Source of the DNA: Ascaphus truei
Lineage: Eukaryota; Chordata; Amphibia; Anura; Ascaphidae
Length of the DNA stretch: 64,000 nucleotides
Reading direction: 5' to 3'
Assembly (NCBI GenBank): GCA_036426205.1
Contig: CM071568.1
Span: forward strand, 121,522,730 to 121,586,729
Positions 11,479 to 23,686 of the stretch are shown piece after piece (positions within the stretch are counted from its first letter, which is position 1; every line of letters begins with the position of its first letter). The notes beneath the pieces were generated by a model, which had not been told where the DNA came from, did not search any database, and was given only the letters and a program-made list of their open reading frames with translations. A program made the translations under genes and the position numbers.

Positions 11479-14400
11479 ACAAAACAAATATCCACATGAA
11501 TAGGCCCTTAATCAAATATAGAAGATCATGTCACATGTCAGATCAATAGGTACAATGTCGAAATTATAGTACAGAAACCCCTAGTATATTACAATAATGA
11601 CAGTTATCATCACTATGTATGTGTAAATGAGCCTTGTTCGTTGTGGGGCTGCGTAGGATAATAAGAAGGAAGATTCCTTTGTTGATATCGCTCTAACAAC
11701 GCAATTGTGCTAAATGATCTTCCATTACTGTGGTTGAACTATGAGGACAGTAACTATACAGTTTAGTGAACCTTGTGTTGCGTATGCGGACATTTCTGAC
11801 ACAGTGTAGCACGCTTTCACACAATTCACTTTACTACTGATATTGTGCCAACATTTGTTCCACCTTTGCACATTCTTTCCCTTTTTCCATAATATACAGA
11901 TGTAGTAAAAGACTCACGGTCTCCGGAGCCAAGGCCAAAAAAACAGGAAAAAACCTGCGGCTCCGGAGACCGCGTGTGCCGCGGTCGCGCTGCGAAGAGT
12001 CCACGCTCCCGGATCAGACTCCCCGCAGCGTTAATCTTACGGGGGCCGGGGACCCTGCGGTCACGTGACCACGGGTGGCCCGGTGCCGCCGCCAACTGTA
12101 AGGTTTCCTACATGTGTGTTCTGTTAATAACGCGAGTGTAGAGCCGAAGATAGATTTCCCGTTCTCTTTTTTTGTTTTGTTTACCACGTCATTATAATTA
12201 CTTGTATTCGGCATAAAGGCTGACATGGTAATGCTTGACATGTGACTGTTCCAGCTGTGTTATGTCTGTTACTTGAATTATTTGCATTTGAAAATGTATA
12301 AATTGCACTTGTGTACTAGTGTTGGGTTTTTGCCAAACAGTGATTTGTTTTGGACTTCCAGGATGGGGAAGAAGAAGGGTTTCTGAAAGTATGCTCCAGT
12401 TTTGTGCTTGTTATTGACACTTTACATTTTGGTACCTTCTTATTCCAAAAAATCTAAGTAGAGACATATAGTGATTATTATGTAGAGACTGCTTTTTTTT
12501 GGAGCTTGGGATACTGCATAACTTTTTGGGTTAGACCGATAACAATGTGCCTTTTGATTTTTTGACATGTAAAATATAATCTAACATACTTTCAATAAGT
12601 TCTTTACTGGCACACTCAAGGAATTGGGCTTCTGTGGCATCAGAGTTTTATCAAAGATTATTGGCTGGTCCAAAGTTATCGTAATGTGCAAAAAAAGAGC
12701 CACGAGACACATTAAATCACTTTTAGTTAAGAGATCAAGCTTCTGATAAACCATGTATTTCCACTTGTATAGATATTTGCACGTGTGTTTTCTGCTGCAA
12801 TTCTGTACCTACTACCTGATCTTTTCTATTAGAAGCTGAGTCAGCTAGGAACATTGGGGAAAGGATCTGAAATGTATTATATTAATTACATAATACTTAC
12901 TGTAATAAAATCTCCAAACTGTAATATTATTTATTATGTAATAGCTGGGGTACACAGCCCTCCATATCTTCAGCCGTTCCTCATTACTAGAATAGCTAAA
13001 CAAGTCGAGTGGTTTTTTTTTGGTACTGCAAAAATAGGGTAAAAATGGAGCAAAGGTGGAGTCACTGTTTTTGTACTGAATCAAAAACTAAAGTATAACT
13101 TTGAGAAAATCCTCCCCCTTAGAGCAGATGTGGCAGGCTTACAATGGAAACTTCTGTGGCTTATATGTCCTCAGGCATATCCTAACGAGAGAGGTTATCC
13201 CACTGCGTTTGTGGGCTGCAAAGTACACGGAGGCACCGGAATAAAATGCTTTTACTGTTCTGTAGGGTCATTTTCATAACTGGGCCCCCACAAATGGCTC
13301 GAATCCTCTTTTTTCTTTTAGCGTATGTGTGTGATTCTGCAAAACATGTTTACTGTAAGAGGCTGACGTAGCGGTCTAAGGTTTCCCTCCTGGACTTGCT
13401 CCCAGCTCGTGGGCGTTGAGATTTCCCTCTTGGTTCCCTAGACGTAATATGAGGAATTGTCTACCTTTTTTTTTTTTCTAGGTCGTAACAGCTCCTAGTC
13501 CTTATGTTTTTCTTAAATAAAATGTCACTACTTCTTAATGAGTAGTCTATTCCTTTTATAACTGCAAAGGTCTGGACATTCTCAGTAGAATTCCTTACAG
13601 AAACAAAAAAAACTATTTCTCTTATTAGCTTCCAGCAGACGGCCAAAAGACTAAACAGAGTTCAGGCTTTATTTTTGTAGAACTGTGTATTATCAGACCC
13701 CAAACTATTTTTTTTCTTCCAATTTACCCTTTGTCATAATAAAAATCTCAGTCGCGTACAGGAGCGAAGCCAAGAAACATTATTTGCACAATGTCCAAAC
13801 ATTGTGAGTGTAATTTTGTGAACTCGTTTATCTTTGAAAACGCAAGGTAACAGGTTTTTTATTTATTTTTAAACTATACTCTGTTGGTTTGAATAACAGA
13901 GCAGGTGGCTAAAAAAAATAAAAGTTAAATGCCTATAAGGTTTTTAGAGATAACTCAATTATGTCCAGAAAGAATTGTTGACTAAATATCCACTTTGCTT
14001 TTGGATTATCCTACTCTTGTCAATATACCAACCATAATGTCGGAGGCTGGGCACAAAGATGGGAGAGTCAATTGTAATAGGTGCGTGTACCAAAATCAAA
14101 GTGGATATGTCCCCAAAACATCTGGTATATAAATTTGAGCAGCGATCCCCAGAAGCCCTTAAAGTTCTGTTTAGTTCTGGCAGACCTAATATAAACTACT
14201 GCTAGAAAGATTTGAATACTGGCATCGCATATACTTTTTCCCCCAACCACTGCAAAATCTATTGAAGACTTTTTTTTTTTTTTTTTTTTTAATAGCTTTG
14301 AGACTTATGCAACGTAGGAGTGTAAAAGAAAAAACAAACTGAAATGCAGCACTTCATCACTTAAAGGCCAGTCTCTTTCAGTGGAGAACTCCAGATCAAT

Positions 14401-16083
14401 TTGCTTGAGAATGCAAACTGCCCTGATGTTTCTAAGCTAACACAAATACCTGAATTCTGTTTGAAGCAGATTTCTTACACAAAGAGACTTCTGTACACAA
14501 AATATGATTATTTCAGACATTTGTAATAAATCAGGTCGCTCTGCATGTGAAACGTCTGTATGCACGGGGCGTGAGACTCGATGCAGAACAAAAAGGGCTT
14601 TCAGTGAGAGCTGATTTCTTCTTTTTTTTTTTTAAACATGCAAAAGGCTGTGCGGTCAAGTTCAAAATAACTAATATTTGCATTGCCCAAGCTGGATGCT
14701 GACATACATATTCAAAAGGGGTTACATCAGATTGCTCTGACATCTTGAGGTGATATCTGACATGACAAACCTGTTGACGCCACCAAACTCTCACTCACTT
14801 GATGTGAGTCTCACTCAGTGGAAGCCAGTCCGACTCATTTTTAGACACTGCAGTGTCATACTGTATAAACTTCGGCGATGTCACAATTTTTCCATCCCCA
14901 TCTGGCAGCTCAGGACTTAGGTGCAATTTTTGGCCTTACTAATTTGAGTCCTTGGACCCTGACAGCTACTGTATGTGAACCAGAACAGTGTAAGTTGCTT
15001 CTGTGTGCACAGAAATCTGTTCATAGTTTAATGTGAATCACATGTATGTCGTTCTTTGTTTTTCATTGTGTTAAAGCCATGCATTACAGCCATGATCCCA
15101 TAACCCAAAAGGTTAGAAAAATAACGCACTAGCGATTATGACTGGGCACCTCCTAGAAGCTGCAAACATGTATAGGAGGTGGCCGAGTCCCCATACCACT
15201 ACCATTTGCCCAGGTTTGCCAAGTGGTGCTAAGTGTGTCTTAAAGGTGCAATCCCTGTTAATTTGCACACACAAAAAATGCATTTTGACAACGTTTCTTT
15301 AAAAAAAATCTCCCTTACTTAAAGTAAACATTGGCCTTGTTGGTTCCTTTGGAAATGTAGAAAACGTATATTCATTGGGGCCCCTGAATCACTGGCCACT
15401 CTGTACCAGTTAGAGGGTCAGGAAAGAAGCAAAGCTACGGAGGCAGTGAGGGTGCTAACTCCTGTTCAGCACATAGTGATTTCAAACAAGTTTAGCCAAG
15501 GGGAATCAAATACTTCCCATGGCACATCATGTTTACAGACTAACATAACACATATTTTAAAATGCAATACACGTCCATGCCATTTGTTAAACCCAGTTTT
15601 AGGTGGGACTGCACCTTTAGGGGCCTTTTCAAGTTAAGGAGGCATCGGTGTCCCAGTTATTGAATATTACCTTATTGCCTGCTCATTATTAGAAAGCACA
15701 TTGTATGGAGAAAACAAAACAAAAATTAGCCAGGGACACTAGGAGAAAGTTTACACGAGCGCACTAGTTTCATTGAAACATATTTTAGTAGGTGAAGCTT
15801 TGGTGATGTTGGGATTGTACAGTGAGGCTTTATACATTTTCACATTGCAGAATATTCCTTGTGATTTCCCATTCAAACCAAAACTACTTGAACGCACTGA
15901 TATTTCACATCAGGGAATACGTTGTTTAATATTGGCTGCAAAAAATTACAAAGCAAATCAAGTTGGCACCGTTGCTTGATAAAATGGCATTTTCCCATCA
16001 TTTCTGACATCGGTAACATGTGTTTCTTGCACAAATATCTACTTCTTTAATACTTCCTTTTGTCTATGTTTTGTTTTTGCTAG
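11479..16083. other. Intronic DNA with a GC-rich hairpin and a possible MITE
   Basis: Mostly AT-rich with no exon seen. A hairpin occurs at 11917-11972 and a perfect 12-bp palindrome 'ggtcacgtgacc' near 12058. Bases 15241-15620 start 'aaaggtgcaatccc' and end with its complement-like 'gggactgcaccttt', suggesting a weak inverted-end element. The last bases before 16084 are a normal 3' splice site. Confidence 0.4.
11917..11972. repeat. Hairpin with perfect 14-bp GC-rich stem
   Basis: 'cggtctccggagcc' (11917-11930) is exactly complementary in reverse to 'ggctccggagaccg' (11959-11972). The A-rich loop contains a smaller hairpin, 'cagg' A-run 'cctg'. It sits in a CpG-rich patch at about 11910-12090 inside AT-rich intron, which may itself be an unidentified MITE. 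Confidence 0.7.
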
Positions 16084-16139
16084 ATGGCCATCACGTATGG
16101 GAAATGGAAGCAAAAACTGACAAAGAAATGTTTAAGCCT
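16084..16139 (+). CDS. nfatc1: nfatc1 coding exon (equivalent of exon 8)
   Basis: This 56-bp exon lies between an acceptor ending 'tttgctag' and a consensus donor 'gtaagt'. It starts with two bases that complete a codon and encodes GHHVWEMEAKTDKEMFKP. That segment is characteristic of the C-terminal half of the Rel-homology region (IPT/TIG domain) of NFATC1; the wording is closer to NFATC1 than to NFATC2 or NFATC3. NFATC1 is a calcineurin-regulated transcription factor that enters the nucleus on dephosphorylation. The domain contacts DNA and AP-1 partners. The exon ends on a full codon, so it joins 18001 in frame. Confidence 0.95.
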
Positions 16140-16296
16140 GTAAGTATTAGTATATTAGTACAATGTAAACAATATTTTTGTTTTATTTAGATTTTGGGAG
16201 TTTCTCTCATTGTGTAAAACTATTAGGACAGGAGATATAAAACCAGGACGGTCTGAGTTGGTCATTTGAAATTGATATGATATAGTGACACCAGGG

Positions 16297-16459
16297 CAGG
16301 GGTAGCCAACTTCTGTCCTCAAGAGCTACCAACAGGTCAGGTTTTTAGGATATCCCTGCTTCAGCACAGGTGGTGCAGTCTTCGACTGAGCCACCTATGC
16401 TGAAGCAGGGATATCCTGAAAACCTGACCTGTTGGTAGCTCTTGAGTTGGCTACCCCTT
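16297..16459. mobile_element. hAT-like foldback element, copy A
   Basis: It starts 'caggggtagccaac', a hAT-type terminus, and is an almost complete palindrome: 'aggatatccctgcttcagca' on the left pairs with 'tgctgaagcagggatatcct' on the right. Flanking octamers 'caccaggg' and 'ctccatgg' agree at 6 of 8 positions, as expected for an old 8-bp target duplication. Copies B (23687) and C (27318) have the same design. It lies in intron 8 of nfatc1. Confidence 0.75.
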
Positions 16460-16599
16460 CTCCATGGTATATATAATATAGCTAATAATACCAGGATAAT
16501 ATTCATGGAATAGTCATAATAAATTATGTCACTACAGTACTACATCTGGATTCAAAATCATAAATAATAACAACAAACACACTCACCCCTAGGAAGGTG

Positions 16600-17220
16600 G
16601 AGTAAAGAATAATACACTATACAGATGAAGCATTATGGTTGATCGCGCTGCTATCCCTAAATCTGCTGCCGCACTGTGTTTTCTTCATCTCTGCTCGCGG
16701 GGTCCCAGGCTTGATGGCCCATCGCCCATGGGCATGTTTATATTCTCCCGTGTCACAGCCCACGTGACCGGGACATTTAAACAATGCAGGGAGATCCTGG
16801 CACCCCATACGGGGGCCTGTAACTCGAGAAGCAGGGGGTCACCGAGGTTGAAATTAATGCGGGTCAGCTCCGAGACCCACTGCTTCAATACCATGTTATC
16901 AAAATAAAATAAAAGCCATGCGATCGTTTATTAGAGGCGCGCAGGAAGAGTGACCGATTCAGTCTCACTCTTACTGCGCATCTCTTACAGACAGGCGCAG
17001 CCCAGTAGGATTCAGCCGCAGGGACACCCGCAGTCTTAATCCCGATGGGCCATTACCGACTGCTATGTGCTGCGGACTGTCAAGGCATCGCACACTGTGC
17101 ACCAGCCCATTCTCACAGCCGCGCGACCAATTATAGCACTGCATCTTTAGGAGCACTATCAAAATAACTCTTGTTTTATTATTACAAAATATAAAAGACA
17201 ACAAAATAACAAATTCATCA
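16600..17220. other. GC-rich intronic repeat-like block
   Basis: CpG-rich compared with its surroundings. The part 'gacccactgcttcaatacc' with its 'atgttatcaaaat' continuation (about 16880) resembles 'gacccctgcttcaatgct' near 22815. This suggests a remnant of the same element as at 22080-22882. No open frame resembles a protein. Confidence 0.4.
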
Positions 17221-17227
17221 CAGCATA

Positions 17228-17342
17228 ATAGGTATAATATATATATATAATATAATATATATATATATCATATATTATATATTATTATATCACGTCATAT
17301 ATATATTATAATATATATATATAGATATATATATATATATCT
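17228..17342. repeat. (TA)n-rich tract
   Basis: An almost pure run of T and A made of interrupted TA dinucleotides. It abuts the inverted repeat that follows. Confidence 0.8.
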
Positions 17343-17357
17343 CAAATGGAAATATTG

Positions 17358-17480
17358 CTGTGTGCTCATTTGCATGTCTTAGACAGGTCTGCAACCCCGC
17401 CTTTCACCATTATCGTCCAGCATACAGTTCTTCCACTGCAGCAAGGGATTCTGGGAAATTACATGCAAATGAGCACACAG
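17358..17480. mobile_element. MITE with perfect 20-bp inverted repeat containing octamer motifs
   Basis: 'ctgtgtgctcatttgcatgt' (17358-17377) is the exact reverse complement of 'acatgcaaatgagcacacag' (17461-17480). Each arm contains the octamer ATTTGCAT/ATGCAAAT. The interior has 'gggattctgggaaatt', wording common in some frog MITEs (I suspect Kolobok-type, unproven). It sits in intron 8, about 520 bp upstream of the next exon. Confidence 0.65.
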
Positions 17481-18000
17481 TGCCACCTTTTTCTTCAAAA
17501 CCATATAAAATGGTTCCCTATAAGCTTATGCTTGCTGCATTTCACAGCTTTGAGCACAGCCTGGGTTAAGATGCATAGCCAGTAAACCCACCCACAGACA
17601 GACTGTTTCAACCTTAATGGGTGTCATCATATATATAATATTTAGGCTTATATATTATAGTTAGGCTTATATTTACTAAGCAAGGCTACTTCATAAAACA
17701 CTTTTGGGCGATTGAAGACTCCTCACAGTCCATTCAAGTGAATAAGCTGTAAGGTACTGTATCTTTCGATGCTACACGGTTTTATAATTTAGCACGGCTT
17801 TGCAAATATTCAAATATACCATAAAACAAACTAGCTTCACTATTTAGAGCCAACCCCTTAACTACTTAGACACACCTCTGGTGTACTAGTGTCAGGTCTG
17901 TAGTGGGGTAAATTAAGCAAATTTAAGAAGCCTTATGGCTCATTATTTATTTGCAATGTTCAAAAGTGACCATTTACTCCCTTTTGTGTTCTTATTGTAG

Positions 18001-18133
18001 AATTCATTAGTTGTGGAGATTCCACCTTTTCGCAACCAGAGAATATCCAGTCCTGTTCAGGTCAATTTTTACGTCTGCAATGGGAAGCGAAAAAGAAGCC
18101 AGTACCAGCTTTTCACCTATCTTCCAGCCAATG
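18001..18133 (+). CDS. nfatc1: nfatc1 coding exon (equivalent of exon 9)
   Basis: The acceptor 'tcttattgtag' precedes AAT at 18001, and the exon starts on a whole codon. It encodes the last strands of the IPT/TIG domain, beginning [14 protein letters not shown], then [13 protein letters not shown] and ending at LPAN plus one base. 'KRKR' corresponds to the second nuclear localisation signal of NFATC1. The donor is G/gtaaca. The 133-bp length leaves one base (G) that joins the first two bases at 43627 to make Val. The intron that follows is 25,493 bp. Confidence 0.95.
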
Positions 18134-18207
18134 GTAACATGATGACTCATGAAAATGTTTCTTATGTATCTGAAGCTGAGTATTTCAAAAGAAACTTTGT
18201 GTGTTAA
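18134..18207 (+). CDS. nfatc1: Alternative short C-terminus of nfatc1 (exon 9 read-through)
   Basis: If the exon 9 donor is not used, the frame continues for 24 codons from GNMMTHEN to FKRNFVC and stops at 18205-18207. In mammals the short isoform NFATc1/A ends in the same way: exon 9 reads through into intron and uses a proximal poly(A) site, giving a short tail that also begins with Gly-Asn. The rest of the tail is only loosely similar, so functional use here is an inference. The short form would lack the long activation tail and its sumoylation sites. Confidence 0.6.
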
Positions 18208-19348
18208 AACTTAAGAAACCATAAAGAATGTCATGTTTTGTAGAAACAAAAATTCGACATTTTCTTTCTTAAAAGGGCCTAGGGGTAAAAAAAAAAAAAA
18301 AAAAGTAATGAGATTAGTCTTCTCCTTGAAAAAGAACTTCTATTGTTCCGGCTGATCTGAAAAGCACACTACCAAACGTTCTTATTCTTAAACATCATAT
18401 TCTGCTGTCAGAAACACACACACAATCCAGACAACCAAGCCTTCTGGTATCCCCGGTTAATTGAGAGAGCTGTTACAACCGAACACTCAAGCCTCTCTCG
18501 TAGGACACTCAACCTGCAACTGATCACATCAGATCAGCGGTCACCTCACACGGGACACACAGAGGTGAAGCACGCATTGTGAGAAACATGAACAATGAAG
18601 ACTATTCTTTCCAGAAGGTCTTTCTACACATCATAGCTTGCATTTAATCTAATTTAGCAAATGTTATGCCTTGAAGCATAAGATTTTTTTAACATTCTGG
18701 GTGGGCCACCAGCATTGGGTGGGGATGGGAAGAGAGGACTCACCCCCTGTTTTGGCAGTGGTCTTTGCAAACCTACCCGAACTGTGACAGCTGTTGCTGA
18801 TCTGGGTGTGGCAATATGAAGAAACAATCCAAGGAAACTCTTCTCCTCTCCCCTGTCAGGGCAGAGGTGTAGCACTCTTCAGTTAGAAGCAAGTTATTTG
18901 TTTTCACACCATGGGAAGTGAATTTACCGGCACATCATTTTAACAGACCCAACCCAGGGGTTCTGTGTATTAAAATCTACCGGCTGTTTAAGTGGAGCAA
19001 AAATGAAGCTAAAAACAGCACCTGATTTATCAAAAGAACAGGATCCCATTGAAAGCTATGGGATTCCCCCCTCTGATAAATCCTGCTTTTGGGGATAATG
19101 ATATGTCATTGCAATGTATGTAATATGCAGACAGAAATGTTTCACAGTAAATATACATCATGGAAAGTCTTTGAAATGGAAAACGAGAATGAAAATGTTA
19201 CGTTTCATTCATGTCACTGTTAAAAGTGTGCTTTATTAAAACAAAACAAAAAAACTATGTTTATATTCCATATTGAAGCGTTGAATCAAACAATCTCCTC
19301 AAATCTGAGTTTGTGTAAGATAAAGTGGACCGTAATATGTTCAATAAA
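18208..19348 (+). other. nfatc1: Candidate 3' UTR of the short nfatc1 isoform
   Basis: After the read-through stop, the first clear AATAAA is at 19343-19348; a weaker CATAAA lies near 18220. An A-run at 18288-18304 and ordinary AT-rich sequence lie between. The extent is a guess from signal position only. Confidence 0.3.
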
Positions 19349-22079
19349 CACATTATGTTTGCTAAATAATTACATTGCACTGTTTGCTAATTATATACAG
19401 TATGTGAGTAACATTTTCTGTTTAGACTCTATCAGTATGCAGTGAAGCGGAGATCCCACTAGTGGGAAGATTTAAGTCCCAGTGACTTAACATTTTTGTT
19501 GACTAAGGATGCCTAATATCATCCCTATCCAGAAGCCCAACTCCACCACAACTAAGATATTTGTTTAGAAATACAATGAAAAGTTATTACATAATAAGGT
19601 TTTATGTGTTGTAAGACCAAGTCGGGCAGGAAATACTTAAAATATATTTTAGTATAGCTTCCAATTAGTTTGTCAGTAACTATCCATGCCTTAAAGTATT
19701 TGAAATTAGTAATACTCATTGGATAGTACTCACTCATTTTTGTATATGCGTTCTTGTAGACATTAATGTAGTTCTTTCAGTCCAAAACCCTCGAATCTCA
19801 TTAATTTGGGTCATGTGAATGTTACCACTCTGCATTTTGTATGACTTCTGATGTAATCAATGTAATTATTGTTTTAAGTGCATTAGAAATTAGTGGTACT
19901 ATGCAAGAATGCAATGTAGCACTATCCTGATGAACAAGGATTAATAGACATATTTTTTGGGACATTTGAGGTGACATGCCCTATGAAGATGCTATTTGTT
20001 CATTCTAGTCTGTGATGTCACTGCACTCTCGAGAGAAGGGGGAAATAAACTTAGAGGATGACAGAAGCAGTGGATTCTGGGAGAGCTAGTAGCAAACAAT
20101 CATAGAGCCTCCCAGATTATTACATAATTATCACAGTAGCACTTGTAACTGATTGAAAGCAAGACACAGTAATAAGTGAAAACAACATATTTAATACAGT
20201 TAATATAATTACAGTTATATAAACATAATAAATGCATATTATGCATTGTAAAAGATCAGGACCAATGTTTTGAGGCCCTTATGGAACTGTCATCAGGGTT
20301 AACCCTGATGTAGGTACCATATTGGGGCAGAAAGGTTGATCCTTTTCTTTTTTTGTGAAGATGAAATCACTTGGTTGTATATAGTTGTTTTGCATTGCAT
20401 AGTAACGATAAAGAAGCTAATGTGTGTAATCAGCATTATAGTCTCAGTTGGGTAGATAAACAGAGGTAGAACAGTTTGGTGGAACTTCAGGGTGAATAGG
20501 AAATTGGAGGGAAGGAAGGTAGAAGCAAAGAGACCGTGGCCAGGTTATAGGAGTGTGGACCACACTGTGAGGAGAATCAGGAAAAGGTTGTGATCCCAAA
20601 ATACTGTAACTTATTCTTTCTTTCACATAAAAAAAATAACATTGAATTGTAATTGTGTCAGACTCCACTAAATCCAAGCCTCTCAGAAACGATTCTGAAG
20701 TAATACATACCAATTGTGATAAACAAACCAATGATCAGAAGTAAAGGGAAATGATAGGTAATGGATAACTAGCATTCCCTTTGGATTTGCGTAATATTCA
20801 AAATGTATTACATTCAGTGCACATGATTTCCTTGCCACCAGCGATCACACCATGAATACTGTTGAAATCTGCAGGGTTTTTTATTTGATCTCCTAGACCT
20901 CCTTTTTATTGCTTTCCTTGTGATTGATGCCAGACTGAATTCTGTCTGCATGTATCTATATACGTTACTATACTCTATTAGAAAGCTGAATTCCATGCTT
21001 TACGGCTGGGGAAAAAATATCCCAGAAGCACCAAGACCATATCCCCCCCCCCCCCCCCATGATCAAGGCATTATCATACTTTGAGTCCATTGTCTCATAA
21101 TGCAATACCAAGGAGTACAAGCCTAGCATGGAGAATCTGTTTTTCAGGGGTATTGAGAGAGATAACACAAAGTTTGAAATAGAAAGAAGAAAACACGCTT
21201 TAGAATGTCTCTGATTTAACCATTTCTGTATTGTAACTATTTTATAAAAGGGTATCTGTATAAAAAAAAACCCCACTGAATTACAAATGGAATGAGAAAA
21301 TCTTCAATAGGTGGGTCCTTAAAAGATCACTTTACCAAATGTTGAGGCTAATTCTAGACTGATCGTGAAAACCCCCATTGACTTGTATGGTTTTTTTTTG
21401 TGAGCTGATCGCAGTATGTTTAGCTGCTTCAGACAATTTAAAATTACCCCCTAAGTTTGCTGTGGCATCAGAATTGCAGGGAGTTGTAGCTAGCCAATAA
21501 TGAAGAATACATATCTCTCCCTTAGTGTTACAGTTATGTAATGATTTTTGGAGCACACTAAACAATCTACCTTTGTTTGGTCCATAATGTTTGCCATATT
21601 GCTATGTCGACAAAAATGTGAATGTGGTTGAATATGTAATGTAACTGATTGATACTTGCCTAGCCTTTTTCCAAAGCATATCCATGTAGCATTACTTTTC
21701 GCATTTAATTATTAAGTGGGTTTCTAAGGAACTGGCTCATAGTCCCTCAAGTCAATTTCATTTTGGTTGCTTTAGAAGACGTGGAACAGCACTTGTTTAT
21801 TGAGCCAGGGGATGGGAATTACATTTCGTAGCAAACAAACCTTTATAAACTAATCTAATGTAAAATGACTCTGGACAAAAATCTCAATATTAAGCTTTGT
21901 TACATACAAATAAGTTGAATATTGAGCTCATTTTACACTAAATATTTGACCACATGATTATTTACGACACTAATTGAAGTTGTAAAAGTGTTTATTAATA
22001 GGGATGTCATGGAACAATATGAAACACATTTTGGTAATAATGCCACTTTTTAAGTAAAGTAGACAATTTTATTCTTTTT
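19349..22079. other. Intron 9 sequence with a central palindrome at 20254-20341
   Basis: Mostly unremarkable. At 20254-20341 two copies of a 'ccctgatg...' motif face each other around the perfect 20-bp palindrome 'catcagggttaaccctgatg' (20291-20310). A C15 run is at about 21043. No exon was recognised. Confidence 0.45.
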
Positions 22080-22882
22080 CAACGGAGCAATACAGACCTA
22101 ATTCTATTTTTTTTATACTTTTTTTTATAAATCAGTTCTGTAGTATTAGATAACACATCATTTCTTTTTGTTTTTCAAACTCTTAATGCAATTTTTAACG
22201 AGTTGTAATGTGCTGAGCATCCTTTCCTGTGGTTGCTATATCAGGGTTTGGCACGCCGCTTTTTGAGCCCAGCAGTGCAAGAGTTTTAGCACCAAATGAT
22301 CACAAACAAATATCTTGCAATGTTCCCAGCAAAAGACTGTGGCTGAGTTGAAAGCCATAATAATAGACAATGTTACTCATAGTAATGTAAGGTTATATTG
22401 TAGTTGTTGCGTTCCACTGGCTGCAGGATAGGTCACAGTCTGTTATAATTTGACGCCAGGGTGTCTGAGCTTCGCTGATCGATCACAGGAGAACCGACCG
22501 ATCAGCAGGGGTCAAGCAGGGGGGTCACGGAGGTGAAACCCGTTAATTGAAGCTCCCGGCTTTCGGAGATACTTACCTACGAATCAGGTTCCAGTAGCCG
22601 CTCTCCTCGGCTCCCAAGGTTCACAATATGTCCTCTCCAGATATTTCCCGGTCTGCGGGCCAATAGGAAGCAATGATGTCATCGGTGCGGCTTCCTATTG
22701 GCCCATGTGATGCAGGAGCTTCAAACTTCAGCTACCCGCATCCAATTTGTAGGTAAGAATCTCTGGAAGTAGGGGGTCCCAAAAGCTGAAATTAATGGAG
22801 TTTACTCCACAGACCCCTGCTTCAATGCTATATTAAAAACATGTTTTTAAAATAATTGCTGGTTTGGATTGCTCCTTTAAAT
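22080..22882. mobile_element. 0.8-kb non-autonomous element, copy 1
   Basis: It shares an ordered series of blocks with 27874-28703: 'gcatcctttcctgtgg' or similar, 'gcaatgttcccagcaaaag', 'gacaatgtta', 'gatcgatcacagg' and an end like 'ggattgctcctttaaat'. Its left end, '..ggagcaatacagacc', is roughly inverted to the right end. A CpG-rich middle (22540-22760) contains 'gggccaataggaagc' and its complement. No coding capacity and no superfamily call. Confidence 0.55.
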
Positions 22883-22944
22883 ATTCCTATACCCCTACCA
22901 TAGTTACAATAAGTAAAAAGTATGCAGTAGGTATAATGTATATT

Positions 22945-23100
22945 TTTTAATTTATATAATCCCAACAATGTAGACAGCACTTTACAAAACAGACATAAGA
23001 ATACTGTACAGGGAAATATAATTCAATAACAAGTACATCAAACATAAAAGCACAATAGGAAAAGGAATCCATGCCTGCAGCTTGCAGTCGGAAACATAAG
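22945..23100 (+). repeat. Dispersed 'tttatatagcgcc' repeat copy
   Basis: 'ttaatttatataatcccaac' followed by 'gcactttacaaaacagacat' matches the start of the repeats at 9447 and 25722 in diverged form. The end motif is poorly kept ('gcagcttgcagtcgg'). Confidence 0.45.
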
Positions 23101-23281
23101 GCCAGATTTACTAAACAGTGCTACGCCAGAAGATACCGTAAGTTTTCTTTTGGCACAGCAACGCAAATAATGGTTTTTTTGCTACCTTTTTGGAACTAGA
23201 CATATTTTCTGCCAGGCTCTGCACCATTTTGTTTGGGCAATGTCTCTTGACCTCGTTGATGCTGTAATGTCCCCCAAGTTA

Positions 23282-23486
23282 GGCCGCACTTATAGTGCCG
23301 GCGATGCGACGTCGCCCGAAAACAAATGCATTGCCGCTGCAATGCGACGGAGCAACGTCGCCGTCGCGAAAACTGGTAGCCGGCAAAATTTGATTTTTCA
23401 AGAGCTGTCGCCTCATGTGACGGCCCTTGAACCAATCAAATGTCAGGAAACCCGCGACGCCCATCGACGGCACTTTAGACGCGGCC
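23282..23486. mobile_element. PIF/Harbinger-like MITE, intact (copy 4)
   Basis: 205 bp bounded by TTA at 23279-23281 and 23487-23489. Ends are 'ggccgcacttatagtgcc' and the complement of 'ggcactttagacgcggcc', a good inverted pair. The interior matches copy 2 at 5915-6180. It is the best example of the family here and defines the left and right termini. Confidence 0.75.
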
Positions 23487-23686
23487 TTAAGCAGCAAAAG
23501 GGATGAAGTAAGACCCTGTTTGCCTTAAGACCTACTCCAGAGAGAAGATAAACAAATATGAAGGGAGAATAAGAAACTATGGGCAAATAACATCAGGTTA
23601 CCTAAAGTAGTAATGCCAGTTATTTCCCCTGACTTTAACACATACAACCAAAGGTAAATATATCCAAAAACAATGACCTTCTAACT

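Noticed and set aside
13350..13440. tRNA-like wording 'agcggtctaagg' with a weak B-box-like stretch
   Set aside because: Arms do not pair as a cloverleaf and the B box is poor. At most a decayed SINE head; not supported as a tRNA gene.
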